A stretch of DNA of 64,000 nucleotides from an uncultured Eggerthellaceae bacterium (GTDB taxonomy: Bacteria > Actinomycetota > Coriobacteriia > Coriobacteriales > Eggerthellaceae), in the NCBI GenBank assembly GCA_910588095.1, contig CAJUQH010000005.1, positions 1-64,000 on the forward strand. The letters are read 5' to 3'. The number at the start of each line of letters is the position of its first letter. Position 1 is the first letter of the stretch. The notes beneath the pieces are model-generated. The model was not told the DNA's origin. It did not search any database and saw only the letters and a list, made by a program, of their open reading frames with translations. Below, in pieces: positions 1-8,204 of this stretch. Made by a program: the position numbers and the translations under genes.

Positions 1-1
1 C

Positions 2-1042
2 GACCCCACAGCAACAGAGCGCGACGACGAGGAGCGCCTGTACGTGTCCTACCGCCTGAACCTGGACAACAAGGTGGGCGACTCCGACACCCCGAACCAT
101 GGCCTCGTGACCCCAGGGGGCGTGAGCGAGGGCGACCGAACCCCCATCGCCGAGGTGAGCTACGAGTTCGCCGTGGCCGACGGCGAGGTAGACAAGACCA
201 CCCCAGGCGACCCCTTCTACATCAACGACAACGGCACCGTCTATGGCCTCGACTACATCAAGCGCGCAGCAGACGACCTCTCCGCCAAGGGCACGAGCTC
301 GACCTACTACAGCCAGTTCAAAGGCTGGCTCGACAACCAGGTCATGACCAACGGCAACCCAGGGCCCGGGCCTTACTTCATGATGCAGGTCGAAGGCGCG
401 ACCACAGATGGCGGATACCTGCCTGTCCAGCTCATCGGCATCTGCCAGGACACGAAGTCCAACGGCACCGGCAAGGCCGGCCTCACATTCCAGACAAGGG
501 ATGTCTACGCCTACAACAACACAAAGAGCATAGCAGCGGGAGGTGACGAGTTCTTGTGTCAAATAAACCCGAGCGATACCAATGACGGAGGTTGGAAAGG
601 TTCTGCTATGTGGAATCGCTTGCGTACTACCTTCATGAGTAGCTTGGATAATGGCTTGCAGTCGATTATCGTTCCCGTCGATAAATACCAGCAGCTTGTT
701 GATGGCACCACGGCAGACTATCTCGACAAGGCTACTGGCGAAACCATCTGGCTGCCAAGCATGTACGAGGTGTACGGAACTTCCTTCGATAATTACAACG
801 AATCAGAGGCCCTGGACGGCATTGCTGGCTATGTGCGTTTTCAGTATCAAGCCTACCAAGGTAACAATGGGGCCACCACCAACGATAAGGCTATCAAGAA
901 ATACAATGCCTCGTTGACCAATTGGTGGCTACGTTCGGCGTACCGAAGCTATAAAAGCAGTTTCTGCTATGTGGGCTATATCGAACGCGATTATGGTGGC
1001 GCCAGCTACACTCGCGGAGTGACCCCAGCCTTCTGCTTGTAG
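2..1042 (+). CDS. C-terminal part of a surface protein with DUF6273-type domain (5' end outside window)
   Basis: The reading frame is open from base 2, so the gene begins left of the window; the GTG at 44 is internal. About 346 residues are visible. They align along their whole length with the C-terminus of the 1177-residue surface protein at 24395-27928. Shared blocks include YRLNL, GICQD, NTKSIAAG, RTTF, ETIWLPS, a WW[LT]RS.YRS block and a final GV.P.FCL just before the stop. This C-terminal module resembles the DUF6273 family, which is common on secreted proteins of gut anaerobes; its function is unknown. From about 540 to the stop the DNA falls to roughly 45-50% G+C, far below the surrounding sequence, which suggests separate ancestry of the 3' end. 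No anchor motif or membrane segment is visible in the part seen. Confidence 0.8.
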   Translation, partial: DPTATERDDEERLYVSYRLNLDNKVGDSDTPNHGLVTPGGVSEGDRTPIAEVSYEFAVADGEVDKTTPGDPFYINDNGTVYGLDYIKRAADDLSAKGTSSTYYSQFKGWLDNQVMTNGNPGPGPYFMMQVEGATTDGGYLPVQLIGICQDTKSNGTGKAGLTFQTRDVYAYNNTKSIAAGGDEFLCQINPSDTNDGGWKGSAMWNRLRTTFMSSLDNGLQSIIVPVDKYQQLVDGTTADYLDKATGETIWLPSMYEVYGTSFDNYNESEALDGIAGYVRFQYQAYQGNNGATTNDKAIKKYNASLTNWWLRSAYRSYKSSFCYVGYIERDYGGASYTRGVTPAFCL

Positions 1043-1348
1043 ACAACAAAGCCCCGTGAATAAGGCTCACAGCAAAGCGACACCAGGCGTGGGCGCAAGG
1101 GCGACTCGTGCCAGCGCTCCTGCTCCCAGCGAGCGAAGCGAGCTCATATGAAAGCTGAAACGAGCGAGCGCAGTGGCCCGCAAGGGCCGCAAGCGAAGCG
1201 TGGAACCTGAGCACCCATGGCTGGTGCCGCGCCTATGAGAATAGTGGCGCGGAAGCTGAACGCTTCCGCCCCCTTTATTGGATTCTTCGACTTCGGGGCC
1301 TGCGGCCCCACCGCTCAGAATGACGATGAGCACCCAGAATGAAGAAAG
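1043..1348. other. 306-bp gap with hairpins and a REP-like motif
   Basis: No convincing gene. Two perfect short hairpins are visible: GGCCC-gcaa-GGGCC at 1175-1188 and GGGGCC-tgc-GGCCCC at 1295-1309. The second sits inside a segment (about 1284-1325) ending in cgctcagaatgacg, which resembles dispersed intergenic REP-type repeats of gut bacteria. The same 14 bases recur at 27493-27506 inside the paralogous surface-protein gene. There is no T-run typical of an intrinsic terminator. Confidence 0.5.
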
Positions 1349-1957
1349 CTAGCCTCGCAGCTGGGCCTTGAGGGCACGCAGGGCGTTGCCGCGGTGGGAC
1401 ACCTCGGCCTTGCGCGCCTGGGGCACCTCGGCCAGCGTCAGCTCGCCGTCGAACGCGTTGGGCAGGAACAGCGGGTCGTAGCCGAAGCCCTCCGAGCCGC
1501 GCAGCTCGTGGCCGATGCGGCCCTCCACGGTGCCATGGGCCACCGTCTCGGCGCCTCCCTCGTCCAACAGCACGAGCGTGCAGACGAACCGCCCGGTGCG
1601 CTGGGCATCGGGCACGCCCTCGAGGGCAGCCAGCAGCTTGGCGTTGTTGGCGTCATCGTCGCCGTCGGCGCCAGCATAGCGCGACGAGTACACGCCCGGC
1701 GCGCCGTCGAGCGCATCCACCTCGAGCCCCGAGTCATCAGCCAGCACAGCGCAGCGCTTCCCCGCCGCCCGGGCAGCATCCCATGCGGCTTGGGCCTTGA
1801 TGCGCGCATTGCCCTCGAAGGTGCCGGCATCCTCTTCCGGGTCGGACGCGAGCCCCGCCTGGGCCAGCGTCTCGAAGCGCCATCCCTCGAAGTCAAGCGC
1901 ATTGGCTATCTCGTCGGCCTTGTGCGCGTTGTTCGTCGCCAGCACCACCGTGGTCAT
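1349..1957 (-). CDS. rdgB: RdgB/HAM1 family non-canonical purine NTP pyrophosphatase
   Basis: Hydrolyses dITP, XTP and ITP to monophosphates, keeping deaminated purines out of nucleic acids (family knowledge). The 202-residue protein starts LATNNAHKADEI at residues 5-16 (substrate-binding SxNxxK-like motif), has DDSGLEVDAL in the middle (metal-binding acidic residues) and SHRGNAL near the C-terminus, all family signatures. The length is normal. I chose the ATG at 1957 because the protein family begins at MTTVVLATNN and because this ATG overlaps the murI stop as ATGA. The frame stays open further upstream, but that part lies inside murI and looks like a shadow. It is the last gene of a minus-strand set Ldt-murI-rdgB. 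Confidence 0.95.
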   Translation of the reverse strand: MTTVVLATNNAHKADEIANALDFEGWRFETLAQAGLASDPEEDAGTFEGNARIKAQAAWDAARAAGKRCAVLADDSGLEVDALDGAPGVYSSRYAGADGDDDANNAKLLAALEGVPDAQRTGRFVCTLVLLDEGGAETVAHGTVEGRIGHELRGSEGFGYDPLFLPNAFDGELTLAEVPQARKAEVSHRGNALRALKAQLRG

Positions 1958-2937
1958 GCGGCGCCCCCTTCCCTGTTGACGCCAGCAGTGCCGGCGCCTT
2001 CTGCTTCCTGCGCGCGCTCGGCACGGTCGACCCAATGCACGAGCGGCGGCAGCTCAAGATGCTCCACCTTGTCCATGGGGGTGTCCAGCACGCGGCTGCC
2101 GAAGCAGGCGAACTCCTCCACGTCGTCGCCGGTGGTGTAGAACGCCCGCACGGGACGGTTGCCCGGCTGGGCGAAGGCGCGGCGGCGCGTGAGGATCTCA
2201 TGCACGTCACGAGCCGTCTCCTCGGCCGAGGAGACGAGCGTCACCCCCGGGCCCATCACCCGCGCTATGACCTCACGCAGCAGCGGGAAATGGGTGCAGC
2301 CCAGCACCAGCGTGTCGATGCCGCTCGTAGCGAGCGGCGCCAGGCACTCGCGGGCCACTTCCTCGAAGGCGGGCTGCACGAACACCTCGGCAATGTCGGC
2401 GGATGGCTCGGCCGCGCCGTCGGCGCTCAGGCGCAGGCCATGCTCCACGATGTCCACGAAGCGAGGCGTGGCCAGGGGAAACACGCTCATGCCAGCGTCC
2501 ATGTGCTTGATGGCGGCGGCGTACACCCCCGAGTCGATGGTGCCCTGGGTGGCTATGACCCCCACCCGCCGGTTGCGGGTCGTGTGGGCCGCCGCCCGCG
2601 CGCCCGGCTCCACCACGCCCACGATGGGCACGTCGAAAGCCTGCTGCGCATGGGCCAGGCCGGCTGCTGTGGCGGTGTTGCAGGCTATGACGATGAGCTT
2701 GCAGCCAACATCCACCAGGTGGCGGCATATCTGCTGCACGAAGCGGTCGACGTCGCGCTGGTCGCGCGGACCATAGGGGCAGCGGGCCGAATCGCCCACG
2801 AACACGATGTTCTCCTCGGGCAGCAAGGCCGCCACCTCGCGCAGCACGGTAAGGCCGCCGTAGCCGGAGTCGAACAGGCCGATGGGCGCATCGTCGAACG
2901 CGGCTGCTGCGTTATGCGGATTCGGTTCCATGGTCAT
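1954..2937 (-). CDS. murI: Glutamate racemase
   Basis: Interconverts L- and D-glutamate, supplying D-Glu for peptidoglycan precursors in the cytoplasm. The protein has 327 residues. The two catalytic cysteines of the cofactor-independent racemases are present: Cys86 in IACNTATA and Cys214 in LGCTHFPLL. The N-terminal FDSGYGGLTVL is the usual family block. About 60 residues follow the conserved core, making it longer than the typical ~265-residue enzyme, and they include a tail rich in Ala, Glu and Gly. Stop and rdgB start overlap by 4 bp. The upstream neighbour is an L,D-transpeptidase, so this is a small cell-wall group. Confidence 0.95.
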   Translation of the reverse strand: MTMEPNPHNAAAAFDDAPIGLFDSGYGGLTVLREVAALLPEENIVFVGDSARCPYGPRDQRDVDRFVQQICRHLVDVGCKLIVIACNTATAAGLAHAQQAFDVPIVGVVEPGARAAAHTTRNRRVGVIATQGTIDSGVYAAAIKHMDAGMSVFPLATPRFVDIVEHGLRLSADGAAEPSADIAEVFVQPAFEEVARECLAPLATSGIDTLVLGCTHFPLLREVIARVMGPGVTLVSSAEETARDVHEILTRRRAFAQPGNRPVRAFYTTGDDVEEFACFGSRVLDTPMDKVEHLELPPLVHWVDRAERAQEAEGAGTAGVNREGGAA

Positions 2938-2976
2938 AGAGTATAGCCGAGCGCCGCACGCAGCGCCTTCCCGGGC

Positions 2977-4809
2977 CTAGTAGTGCACGACCACCACGTC
3001 GCCCACGCCTATGATGCCCCAGAGCGACTGGGCGGCGTTGTACGAGATGTTCAGGCACCCGTGCGACCCGGCGCCGTTGCGCCAGCGATTGCCGCCGAAG
3101 GAGCTCTGCCAGGTTGCGTCGTGGAAGCCGATGGAATTGCCGATGAAGGGCATCCAGTACTGCACGGTGGTCTCGTACTCGGGCTTGCCGGTCTTGGGGT
3201 CGCGCTCGCCGATGAGCTTCGAGGGCGACGCCTTGGAGTTGAGCACCCACACGCCGGTGGGCGTCTCCCAGCCGCCGGGCTTGCCGCTCACGATGGGCGT
3301 CTCCCATATGGTGCCCGCGCCGTCGTAGAAGCGCGCGTACTGCTCGGAAAGGTCGACGTCCACGTAGCGGGCCGGCCAGTCGGGGTTGCCGTCGGTGACC
3401 ACGCGGGCGGCCGACTGCGAGACGGGCAGGTCGATGGTGCCCTTGGTGCCCTGGGTGACCGCCGCGCGCACTTGCTCGGCCAGGCCGTCGCCGTCGAAGG
3501 CCCAGCCGTAGCTGCCGCCAGAGACGGTGACCACCTTGCCATCGGCGCGGGTGTAGGTGCGCTCGGCCCCCAGCGTGGAGTTGCGCGCTACCAGGTCGTT
3601 GGTCCAAGCCGTCAGCTTGCCGTCGTCGATGGAGGGCACGAGCTCGGCATCGAGCGTCACCCACGAGGCCACGAGCACCGGGTCGATGGAACCGGCCACC
3701 TGGCCGTCCAGCATGATGTCGAGGTCGGCGGTCACCAGCGTGTCCGCCCGCTCGCAGGCCGTGGCCAGGCGCGGGTCGTCGCGGAACACCGTCGGCTGCA
3801 CCAGCGACTCGTCGTCCAACGCGATGACCGGGTCGAACGTGACCACGCCGAGCGCTACCTCGTCGGCGATGGCCTTGGGGTCCAGCGCCGAGCCGTAGGT
3901 CTCGGGTACGATCTCGAACGCGCCCTTGTCGGCGTCGAAGGCGATGGTGGCGTTCACCGGCATGGTGGCGTCGGCGTTGAGCACCTCCACCTCGGGCGCC
4001 ACCTTCTCGAGGATGTCCTCGGTGGCGCAGGTGGCAGCCAGGGCGCGCGTCTCGTCGTGCTCGCCCCACACCTGCAGGGGCCACAGCCACGGGTTCATGC
4101 TGGCCCGCATGCCGTTCGCTATGGCGGCGGCATCCAGATCCATGGCGATGTCGTCAGCGGTGAATATCATGTCGAGGCCGTAGCCCTGCACCTCGAAGGC
4201 GTAGCCGGCCAGCGCATCGGTAAGCTGCCCCTGCACCGCTTCGGGCGTCTCGAGCGAAAGGTCGAACGAGGCCGCGCGGGTGTTCGGGTAGAAGCGGCCG
4301 GAGAACACGAACACGCCGGCCAGGTACGCGATGAGCAGCAAGCCCAGCAGCACGCCACCGCATATGAGCAGAACCTTCTTGGCCTTGCCAGGGTGCGCCG
4401 CCTCGGCCGCGCCGCCCTCTGCGGCAGCGGCGGGCGCAGCACCATGGGCAGGGCCGCCTGCTGCCGGGGCCGCATGCTTGCCGGGGGCCTCTACGGGAGC
4501 AGAAGGCGCCACTGGGGCAGCTGCCGCCTCCTCGCCTTCCGCAGCAGGCGCTTCGGCAGGTGCGTCCCCTGCCGCATCGGCCGTAGGGGCGTCGTCAGCC
4601 TTCGGCGCGGCAGCGTCGCCGCTCGGCGGCGTGAGCGCAGCGGTCTCGCCAGCGTCCGATGCGGCATCGTCCGCCTGCTGGCTGCCCGCAGCGGGCTCCT
4701 CAGGTGCCGCTGCCTCTGCGGTGCGCTCGGGCACGCTGGCGTGGGCCCCCGCCGGGGCCTTGGCCGCGTGCTTTCCCTTGCCGTGCTTTCCCAGTGAATG
4801 CTTTGCCAT
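2977..4809 (-). CDS. Membrane-anchored L,D-transpeptidase (YkuD domain) with Ala/Pro-rich cytoplasmic head
   Basis: Expected to form 3-3 peptidoglycan cross-links outside the membrane. Of 610 residues, about 1-142 are low-complexity Ala/Pro/Glu sequence starting with a Lys/His-rich stretch. A hydrophobic segment at about 145-168 is a signal anchor. Residues ~175-470 look like the paired 'putative peptidoglycan-binding' domains found before YkuD in Enterococcus-type Ldt enzymes. The C-terminus is the YkuD catalytic domain with GFHDATW (His563) and SHGCLN (Cys585). A -10-like TACAAT lies upstream on the minus strand (4868-4873) without a clear -35. The ribosome-binding site is weak. The gene lies 39 bp ahead of murI on the same strand. 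Confidence 0.92.
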   Translation of the reverse strand: MAKHSLGKHGKGKHAAKAPAGAHASVPERTAEAAAPEEPAAGSQQADDAASDAGETAALTPPSGDAAAPKADDAPTADAAGDAPAEAPAAEGEEAAAAPVAPSAPVEAPGKHAAPAAGGPAHGAAPAAAAEGGAAEAAHPGKAKKVLLICGGVLLGLLLIAYLAGVFVFSGRFYPNTRAASFDLSLETPEAVQGQLTDALAGYAFEVQGYGLDMIFTADDIAMDLDAAAIANGMRASMNPWLWPLQVWGEHDETRALAATCATEDILEKVAPEVEVLNADATMPVNATIAFDADKGAFEIVPETYGSALDPKAIADEVALGVVTFDPVIALDDESLVQPTVFRDDPRLATACERADTLVTADLDIMLDGQVAGSIDPVLVASWVTLDAELVPSIDDGKLTAWTNDLVARNSTLGAERTYTRADGKVVTVSGGSYGWAFDGDGLAEQVRAAVTQGTKGTIDLPVSQSAARVVTDGNPDWPARYVDVDLSEQYARFYDGAGTIWETPIVSGKPGGWETPTGVWVLNSKASPSKLIGERDPKTGKPEYETTVQYWMPFIGNSIGFHDATWQSSFGGNRWRNGAGSHGCLNISYNAAQSLWGIIGVGDVVVVHY

Positions 4810-4981
4810 GACCTGCCTGTTTATCCCCCGAAGCCCCTTCGCGGGGCGGCGAATGCGAACAGGGGCTATTGTACCGAAATTCCGCGCCGGTTCCTATAGC
4901 CGCCCCGGCCGGATACATTATCTGCACGAGCGGCGCCAGCCAGCGAAAGGCCACCGTTGCGCAACGGGTCGCGCCCGCGCC

Positions 4982-5009
4982 TTGACTTCGCCACGCGCCC
5001 CTATAGAAT
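4982..5009 (+). promoter_or_regulatory. Promoter of ssrA
   Basis: TTGACT at 4982-4987 and TAGAAT at 5004-5009 with a 16-bp spacer, about 20 bp before the mature tmRNA 5' end. TAGAAT recurs as a -10 candidate elsewhere in the window (12110 on plus, 12021 on minus, 40601 on plus). Confidence 0.7.
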
Positions 5010-5028
5010 GGAACCCTGCCAAACTACT

Positions 5029-5406
5029 GGGGCCGACTGGTTTCGACATGGTAAGTCTGGCATGAGGAGCAGGTCGTGGTCTCCTCTCCACGTTAAACAG
5101 GGGTGAAGTCAAGTTAATTGGCAAAACCAACACTTTCAAGAGCAGCTATCAGCCGCTCGCCATGGCCGCTTAAACAGCGCCATCCGCTGAGCCCGGGGCT
5201 TCCCCGATCCGGGCAAGGCGTCAACCTTAGGGGAATGCTCCTCGGCACGTAGCCGGTATGGCCGAGGCTAAGATCGAACCGACTCGGGGCAAGGACGTCC
5301 GCTCGCTGACCGATATGCCCTTAAAACCTGCGAGAGCGAGCTAAGCCTGTAGCGCCTCATGGAGGATTTAGTATGGACCGGAGTTCGATCCTCCGCGGCT
5401 CCACCA
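5029..5406 (+). ncRNA. ssrA: Transfer-messenger RNA (tmRNA)
   Basis: Rescues stalled ribosomes together with SmpB, whose gene is ~0.7 kb away on the other strand. The 5' end GGGGCCG pairs with the 3' CGGCTCC (one G-U) to form the acceptor stem, and CCA is encoded at the 3' end. The T-arm GAGTTCGATCCTC-type sequence is present near 5381. The tag frame reads GKTNTFKSSYQPLAMAA followed by TAA (5120-5173). The resume codon is therefore GGC (Gly), and the tag ends in a small hydrophobic AMAA like other proteolysis tags. One-piece gene of 378 nt, a normal length. Confidence 0.97.
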
Positions 5407-5414
5407 AATGCACG

Positions 5415-5442
5415 ACGGCCGCCCTTTCGGGCGGCCGTTTCC
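5415..5442 (+). terminator. Intrinsic terminator after ssrA
   Basis: Perfect 10-bp stem ACGGCCGCCC / GGGCGGCCGT with a TTTC loop, followed by a short T-run, 9 bp after the tmRNA 3' end. It also lies just past the end of the convergent gene at 5456 and could serve both. Confidence 0.8.
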
Positions 5443-5455
5443 ATCACCTGCGACC

Positions 5456-6103
5456 CTACCTGCGCCTCTTCAGGAACGACAGGCTCTCGTTCAGGTCGGA
5501 CAGCGTGTCGCGCAGCTCCCCTACGACCTCGACGCTGTCGCGGTATATCTCCTTCAGGTCGGCCGAGCCCTCGGTCACCTCGTCCTTGGGCACGCCCAAA
5601 TCGAAGGTCTCGCCGTCTCTCGCCCGCACGGCGTGGGCCGGCTCGTCGCCGCCTTCATCCTGCTCGCCGTCTTCGACATCGACGTAGTAGTACTCCTGCT
5701 CGTTGCCGTCGTCGTCCAGCAGCACGAAGCCTATCTCCTCGTCGTTCTCGTCGACGATGACCGCGTAGATGTCGCCGTCCTCGATCTCCATCTCCACCAC
5801 CTGCTCCTCCAGGTCGTGGTCGTCCTCCAAGTGGAAGGCGTCGGGCACGGAATGCAGCATGCCCGCCGATTCCTGCAGGTCGGCCTCCTCGCTGGCATAG
5901 CCGGCGTCGAAGCCGTCGTAGTCAGCCTCGTTGCTGGTGGAGAAGCTGTCGTAGGCATGCTCGAGGTCGGTCTCTTCGGCTTCCTCGCCCAGGACCTCGT
6001 CCTCGTCGCTCTCGAAGTCGTCCAATTCGGTCTGCTGGTCTATCAGCTCAGCTTCGGTCTCGCCAGCTTCCTCGATGCCCTCGAGCTCGTCGTCCAGAGC
6101 CAT
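5456..6103 (-). CDS. Strongly acidic protein of unknown function
   Basis: Not recognised. The 215-residue product is dominated by Asp and Glu for its first ~185 residues and ends in a helical, more mixed segment closing with KRRR. Residues ~105-145 contain a beta-rich stretch (EMEIEDGDIYAVIV followed by IGFVLLDDDGNEQEYYYVDV), the only part that looks like a folded domain; it resembles the acidic DUF1292-type small proteins of Firmicutes, but I would not assign it. No signal peptide or membrane segment. A perfect AAGGAGG ribosome-binding site overlaps the smpB stop codon, so it is probably translated from the smpB message, 11 bp downstream of it. Confidence 0.75.
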   Translation of the reverse strand: MALDDELEGIEEAGETEAELIDQQTELDDFESDEDEVLGEEAEETDLEHAYDSFSTSNEADYDGFDAGYASEEADLQESAGMLHSVPDAFHLEDDHDLEEQVVEMEIEDGDIYAVIVDENDEEIGFVLLDDDGNEQEYYYVDVEDGEQDEGGDEPAHAVRARDGETFDLGVPKDEVTEGSADLKEIYRDSVEVVGELRDTLSDLNESLSFLKRRR

Positions 6104-6114
6104 GGCGGGCCTCC

Positions 6115-6582
6115 TTACCTCGTGCGTTCCTTCAGCGCTCGGTCAATCTCGCGGGCCGTGTCGCGCTTCTTCATGCTCTCACGTTTATCATAGAGCTTCT
6201 TGCCCCGCGCCAACGCCAGCTCGACCTTTACCAAGCCGTTATCCTTGAAGTACATCTTCAAGGGCACCAAGGCGAAGCCCTTCTCCTGGGTCTTGGACGC
6301 CAGGTAGCGTATCTGCTTCTTGTGCAGCAGCAGCTTGCGGCGCCGGTCGGGGTCCACGTTGGCCAGGTTGCCGTTGGCGAATGGCGGTATGTGCAGGTTG
6401 CTCAGCCACACCTCGCCGTTGCGCACCAAGGCGAAGGCATCAGTGAGCTGGCAGTTGTTGTCGCGCAGGCTGCGCACCTCGGTGCCGGCCAGCTCGATGC
6501 CGGCCTCGAACGTCTCGAGCACCTCGTAGTCATGGAAGGCGCGGCGGTTCTTCGCTATGTCGCGCCCTTGCTTGGCTGGCAT
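6115..6582 (-). CDS. smpB: SsrA-binding protein SmpB
   Basis: Binds the tRNA-like domain of tmRNA and delivers it to stalled ribosomes. The 155 residues match the family from end to end: KNRRAFHDYEVLETFEAGI, GTEVRSLR, then ALVRNGEVWL and a basic C-terminal tail (GKKLYDKRESMKKRDTAREI) that enters the mRNA channel. Length is normal. The gene is encoded opposite to and near its RNA partner ssrA. Confidence 0.97.
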   Translation of the reverse strand: MPAKQGRDIAKNRRAFHDYEVLETFEAGIELAGTEVRSLRDNNCQLTDAFALVRNGEVWLSNLHIPPFANGNLANVDPDRRRKLLLHKKQIRYLASKTQEKGFALVPLKMYFKDNGLVKVELALARGKKLYDKRESMKKRDTAREIDRALKERTR

Positions 6583-6648
6583 GGCTTCCCCTTCCAGAGC
6601 GAATTCATCTGGTCAGCAACGATGATAGCGCACCCGCGCCGGGCGCGG

Positions 6649-7716
6649 TCACAGCCCGGGGATGAACGTTGTCGCTTCGTCAAGGTCCTCCACGAAGCGG
6701 GTCAGCAGCGCAACGGCGCCTTCGACGTCGTCCAGCGCGACCACCTCGGTGGGCGTGTGCATGTAGCGCAGCGGCACCGAAACCAGGCCCGTGGCTATGC
6801 CGCCGCGCGACACCTGGATGGAGCGCGCGTCGGTGCCGGTGACGCTGGGCTCGGCCTCTAGCTGGTAGGCCACGCCCTCGGCCTCGGCGGCGGCCACCAG
6901 GCGCTCGAACACGTGCGGGTTGATGTTGGGGCCGCGCGCGATGACCGGGCCGCCCCCGCAGCGGATGTCGCCGTAGCGCGACTTGTCGATGCCCGGGTAG
7001 TCGGTGGCATGGGTGACGTCGAAGGCCAGCGCCACCTGCGGGGCTATGCCGTAGGCGCTCGTGATGGCGCCACGGGTGCCTATCTCCTCCTGCACGGTGG
7101 CCGCCACGGTGAACGTGCCGTGGGGCTTGCCCGAAGCCGCCAGGCGCTCCAGCACGCGGCACGCGATGAACACCCCGCACTTGTCGTCGAAGGCGCGCGA
7201 CACGGCCATGCCCTGGCCGAAGCGCTCGAAGCCCACGCCGAAGGTCATCACGTCGCCCACGCGCACCGCCTCGCGCACGGCGTCGCCCGGCATGCCCAGG
7301 TCGATGACGAGCTTACTCAGCGGCGTGATGGACTTGCGGTCGTCGGCTTCTATGAGGTGGATGGGCTTGCGGCCCACCACGCCCCGCAGCACGCCGCCCG
7401 TCGCGTGCACGTCCACGCGCATGCCGGGCAGCACCGCCGCGTCCACGCCGCCCACGGCGGCGAACGAGAGGAAGCCCTCGTCGCTTATGTAGGTGACCAT
7501 GAGGCCGATCTCGTCCATGTGCACCGACAGCATGCAGCTGGGCCGCGCCGGGTCGCCTTCCAGCGTGGCGTGCACCGAGCCCATGACGTCGGTCTCCACC
7601 GTCGTGGCCGCGCCGCCCAGCCGCTCACGCACGAGGGCCGCCACCGGCTCCTCGCAGCCGGTAGGCGAAGGCGCTTCCAAGATGGCTTGCAGGAACTTCT
7701 CGTCGGTCGATTCCAT
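6649..7716 (-). CDS. M42 family metallopeptidase (glutamyl aminopeptidase / FrvX-like)
   Basis: Dinuclear metal aminopeptidase, cytoplasmic, forming large tetrahedral complexes in characterised members. The 355-residue product shows the M42 order: HMDEIGLMV (metal-binding His/Asp), DDKCG (bridging Asp), VQEEIGTRGA (catalytic Glu and metal Glu), FDVTHATD (metal Asp) and a late MHTPTE (metal His). The start at 7716 gives the normal family N-terminus (MESTDEKFLQAI) with GGAAAGGA upstream. The ATG at 7734 would add six residues and cannot be excluded. The long open frame upstream of it is a shadow of the next gene. Substrate specificity cannot be told from the sequence. Confidence 0.93.
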   Translation of the reverse strand: MESTDEKFLQAILEAPSPTGCEEPVAALVRERLGGAATTVETDVMGSVHATLEGDPARPSCMLSVHMDEIGLMVTYISDEGFLSFAAVGGVDAAVLPGMRVDVHATGGVLRGVVGRKPIHLIEADDRKSITPLSKLVIDLGMPGDAVREAVRVGDVMTFGVGFERFGQGMAVSRAFDDKCGVFIACRVLERLAASGKPHGTFTVAATVQEEIGTRGAITSAYGIAPQVALAFDVTHATDYPGIDKSRYGDIRCGGGPVIARGPNINPHVFERLVAAAEAEGVAYQLEAEPSVTGTDARSIQVSRGGIATGLVSVPLRYMHTPTEVVALDDVEGAVALLTRFVEDLDEATTFIPGL

Positions 7717-7778
7717 CGCGTAGGTCCTTTCCATGGGTGCGGGGCGCAAGGCGCAGGCCCGCGCGTCTGCCGAGCGCG

Positions 7779-8054
7779 CTACCAGTACTCGCGCTTGGCG
7801 CGGCGGGTGCGCTTCGGGGCGCGGAAGTCGAGCTCCATCTGGCCTGCGGCCTGCTGCTCGCGCGCCTTCTTGCGCTTGATGTCGTCGATGGCCCACGATA
7901 CCGCCTCGGATCCGAACAGCTCGAGCATCTTCAGCCGTGCCTCGTGGGCCAGAGCCTTCGTGCCCAGGCGCCCTTCGCTCTCGAACTCGAAGGTGCCCTT
8001 GGCGCGGGCCTTCGAGCCTTCGGGCGATACGTAGTGCGCGATGAACGTCGCCAT
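7779..8054 (-). CDS. Small basic protein of unknown function
   Basis: Not recognised. 91 residues: residues 1-30 look beta-rich (MATFIAHYVSPEG, then GTFEFESEGRLG). The middle is helical (ALAHEARLKMLELFGSEAVS), and the last 35 residues are strongly basic (DIKRKKAREQQ, then APKRTRRAKREYW). A basic tail suggests nucleic-acid or ribosome contact, but that is inference. The ATG at 8054 has AAGGAG 11 nt upstream. It precedes the M42 peptidase gene by 62 bp on the same strand and is divergent from pyrE. Confidence 0.7.
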   Translation of the reverse strand: MATFIAHYVSPEGSKARAKGTFEFESEGRLGTKALAHEARLKMLELFGSEAVSWAIDDIKRKKAREQQAAGQMELDFRAPKRTRRAKREYW

Positions 8055-8156
8055 GGGCGCTGCTGCTCCTTCCTGCTGGGCGGTGCCGTTTCCCGCCATC
8101 ATACCACGGCGCGATGGGCCGCATCGGCCGCTGCGGGCGCACGGGCGGCCGCCCGC

Positions 8157-8165
8157 TGGTAAGAT
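8157..8165 (+). promoter_or_regulatory. Extended -10 promoter element of pyrE
   Basis: TGGTAAGAT, 40 bp before the pyrE start, without an obvious -35. The identical nine bases precede the tRNA-Thr gene at 9032-9040. Confidence 0.5.
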
Positions 8166-8204
8166 AGGGGGCACAGCATACGCGCGAGAGGACGGAGAGG
8201 GCCC

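Noticed and set aside
900..1042. Possible variable region of a diversity-generating retroelement at the DUF6273 C-terminus
   Set aside because: No reverse transcriptase or template repeat in the window, and the two paralogous ends differ by ordinary divergence rather than adenine-targeted changes in an otherwise identical repeat.
6913..8034. Long plus-strand open frame (373 codons) opposite the M42 peptidase
   Set aside because: His/Arg/Ala-rich composition typical of the antisense of a G+C-rich gene; the minus-strand product has all peptidase motifs.
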